Origin: Verrucomicrobiota bacterium | Lineage (GTDB): Bacteria > Verrucomicrobiota > Verrucomicrobiia > Verrucomicrobiales > DEV007 | DNA: 7,220 nucleotides | Reading direction: 5' to 3' | Assembly (NCBI GenBank): GCA_013152075.1 | Contig: JAADHD010000474.1 | Location: 1-7,220 of the forward strand | Shown here: in pieces, positions 6,244 to 7,220 of the stretch | Position numbering within the stretch: position 1 is the first letter of the stretch | How the letters are laid out: each line of letters begins with the position of its first letter | Position numbers and translations under genes: made by a program | The notes under the pieces: model-generated | What the model saw: only the letters and a program-made list of their open reading frames with translations | Databases searched by the model: none | Told to the model about the DNA's origin: nothing

Positions 6244-6373
6244 TCAGAGAGCAGTAACAAAAAGAAAAAAAACGGCTCGGAAAGGCTCAAGAATTATACC
6301 TTAACTTTCGCTCTCCGCTGTTTGAAAATGGGGGTGACTTCAGGCAGGGGGCGAAAAAGCAAATTCCTAGCAG
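6244..6373. other. Junction stretch between the IS66 remnant and the AT-rich gene
   Basis: These 130 bases hold no gene I can support. The TnpC frame stays open to 6399 but codes for low-complexity, unrecognised sequence (an Asn/Lys-rich run at about 6253-6273). An A-rich tract lies at 6258-6271. The string GGGGTGAC at 6331-6338 may be a damaged IS66 right end. The composition change to AT-rich begins close to 6360-6375. No hairpin terminator for the converging minus-strand gene is visible. Confidence 0.5.
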
Positions 6374-7220
6374 TTATGGTAAAATATATGCTAAATTAGT
6401 ACTTTGTGCGCTCTCTGCGCCATCATCATCAATCGATGTTATTGTAAACAAATAGTTTACACTAGCTTGAATAGGAAAAGTTAAAATAGGTGTGCTAAAT
6501 GGTAATTCAACATCACCATCATTAGCATACCAACTGCCAAATTCCTTAAACAAAACACCGTTATTGTAAACTCGCCATTTTAAAGCAAGTTTATATGTTA
6601 AATCCTGCGTTGTTATAAGTGACTTTAACGATATATCAAGACCATTAACAGCATCAATTGATAGATTTTTCATTACTGAAGTATTAACAAAAGGGGGGTC
6701 GTGATTGTATCCAAATTTCTTAGTTAAAGGATAGTATTTAAATTGATGGAATCTTACGTCATCCACTCTAAAACCTGATGCTGCATATTTATCTTTATAC
6801 TTTCTAATAGTTCCATAAACGTCTGAATCAAAATGAAATTCAGAATTAGGCACGAATGACATGTCAACAGGGTCTACTAAATATGTATTAGGATAATGCC
6901 CGCTATGAACCACCATTAACCCATCTTCTAAAGTTGTAAGGCTAGCCCCCTTACTAGGGTATGGCATTAAAATCGATGCATACATCCAAGTTACTCCATT
7001 ATCTAAACTTTTAGCAATTGCGTCTGTTGGAGAAGTTCTACCAAGTGCATACACAACGCTACCGACCATTGTGAACGCTATTTCATTAACTTTACCAACT
7101 CCCGAAGGATTGCCTGTATCCCACAATCTTGATATTAGATTCCAAGTAACACCATTATCAGGTGAATTAAATACATAAGCCCCAAGAGTATCCACATCTA
7201 AAATTTGCCAATTAGCTAGT
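6374..7220 (-). CDS. Asp-box (BNR/sialidase-like repeat) protein, N-terminus off the right edge
   Basis: The minus-strand frame is open from the window edge to TAA at 6374-6376, giving 281 visible residues of a longer protein. A GTG at 7195 lies mid-frame with coding sequence on both sides, so it is not the likely start. Two Asp boxes (SxDxGxxW) are present, SPDNGVTW and SLDNGVTW, 52 residues apart, as in beta-propeller blades of sialidase-like and photosystem-stability-factor-like proteins. The last hundred residues, rich in alternating hydrophobics and ending with ITSIDDDGAESAQSTNLAY, look like a fibronectin-III or PKD-type beta-sandwich. The protein is probably secreted or surface-exposed, or a phage or tail-associated protein; no catalytic residues can be assigned. 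Base and codon use (frequent TTA, AAA, AAT) is far more AT-rich than in every other gene here, indicating recent transfer or a chimeric join. Confidence 0.75.
   Translation of the reverse strand, partial: LANWQILDVDTLGAYVFNSPDNGVTWNLISRLWDTGNPSGVGKVNEIAFTMVGSVVYALGRTSPTDAIAKSLDNGVTWMYASILMPYPSKGASLTTLEDGLMVVHSGHYPNTYLVDPVDMSFVPNSEFHFDSDVYGTIRKYKDKYAASGFRVDDVRFHQFKYYPLTKKFGYNHDPPFVNTSVMKNLSIDAVNGLDISLKSLITTQDLTYKLALKWRVYNNGVLFKEFGSWYANDGDVELPFSTPILTFPIQASVNYLFTITSIDDDGAESAQSTNLAYILP

Larger units (their letters stand above)
5599..6338 (+). mobile_element. Degenerate IS66-family element remnant
   Basis: The left boundary at 5599 begins GTAAGCGTCACCCC, matching the GTAA-type terminal inverted repeats of IS66 elements. 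Inside is one reading frame with TnpA-like and TnpC-like parts but no TnpB and only a fragment of TnpC. Intact IS66 elements are about 2-2.5 kb; only some 640-740 bases remain, so this is an internally deleted, non-autonomous wreck. The right boundary is uncertain: TnpC similarity stops near 6243. The 8-base string GGGGTGAC at 6331-6338 matches the inner part of the expected right repeat, but the terminal GCTTAC is absent. The 8 bases before the left end (5591-5598) have no copy downstream, so no target duplication is preserved. Confidence 0.7.

Noticed and set aside
6258..6295. Rho-independent terminator on the minus strand, suggested by a T-run next to GC-rich sequence
   Set aside because: The GC-rich part contains GGCTC twice as a direct repeat, not inverted, so no stem can form.
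6136..6399. Separate plus-strand gene starting at GTG 6136
   Set aside because: It is in the same frame as the upstream IS66 remnant and its first part is clearly internal TnpC sequence, so it is the continuation after the TGA and not a new gene.

Overview
The window looks like a piece of a Verrucomicrobiota or Planctomycetota genome, or a close relative in the PVC group. The evidence is a 920-aa PSCyt1/PSCyt2/PSD1 multi-domain cytochrome-type protein together with a Tat-exported DUF1501 protein, a gene pair that is massively expanded in that group. The IS66-type remnant also resembles elements I recall from Verrucomicrobiota. No rRNA, tRNA, CRISPR array or intact mobile element is visible.

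Layout. Positions 5428 to 1 form one minus-strand, probably co-transcribed block. It reads: PSD1/cytochrome protein with an inserted discoidin-like domain (2666-5428), FitA/VapB-like ribbon-helix-helix antitoxin (2332-2607), VapC-like PIN toxin (1895-2335), DUF1501 protein (426-1898), and a CDP-alcohol phosphatidyltransferase-like membrane protein cut by the left edge (1-421). The last four genes are packed tightly: two ATGA overlaps and a 4-base gap. The antitoxin has its own 58-base upstream gap containing a perfect 8-bp inverted repeat that could be its operator.

To the right of this block is a leader and intergenic region (5429-5598). It is followed on the plus strand by a wrecked IS66-family element. 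That element has a GTAAGCG-type left end at 5599, a reading frame joining an IS66 TnpA-like start in frame to an internal part of TnpC, a TGA stop inside the TnpC part, and no recognisable intact right end. From about 6374 to the right edge the base composition drops sharply to AT-rich. A minus-strand gene there encodes a secreted-type protein with two sialidase-like Asp boxes and a C-terminal beta-sandwich-like region; its N-terminus lies off the window.

How the parts may work together. The PSD1 protein and the DUF1501 protein are probably exported and act together outside the cytoplasm; the biochemical role of this pair is not established. The toxin-antitoxin pair has landed between them and is now stitched to DUF1501 by an ATGA overlap, so the toxin and the DUF1501 protein may be translationally coupled. 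I do not see a convincing new multi-gene defence or metabolic system. The points most worth checking are the toxin-antitoxin module inside the PSD1-DUF1501 operon, the altered CDP-alcohol phosphatidyltransferase active-site motif, and the composition break next to the IS66 wreck, which could be horizontal transfer or an assembly chimera.
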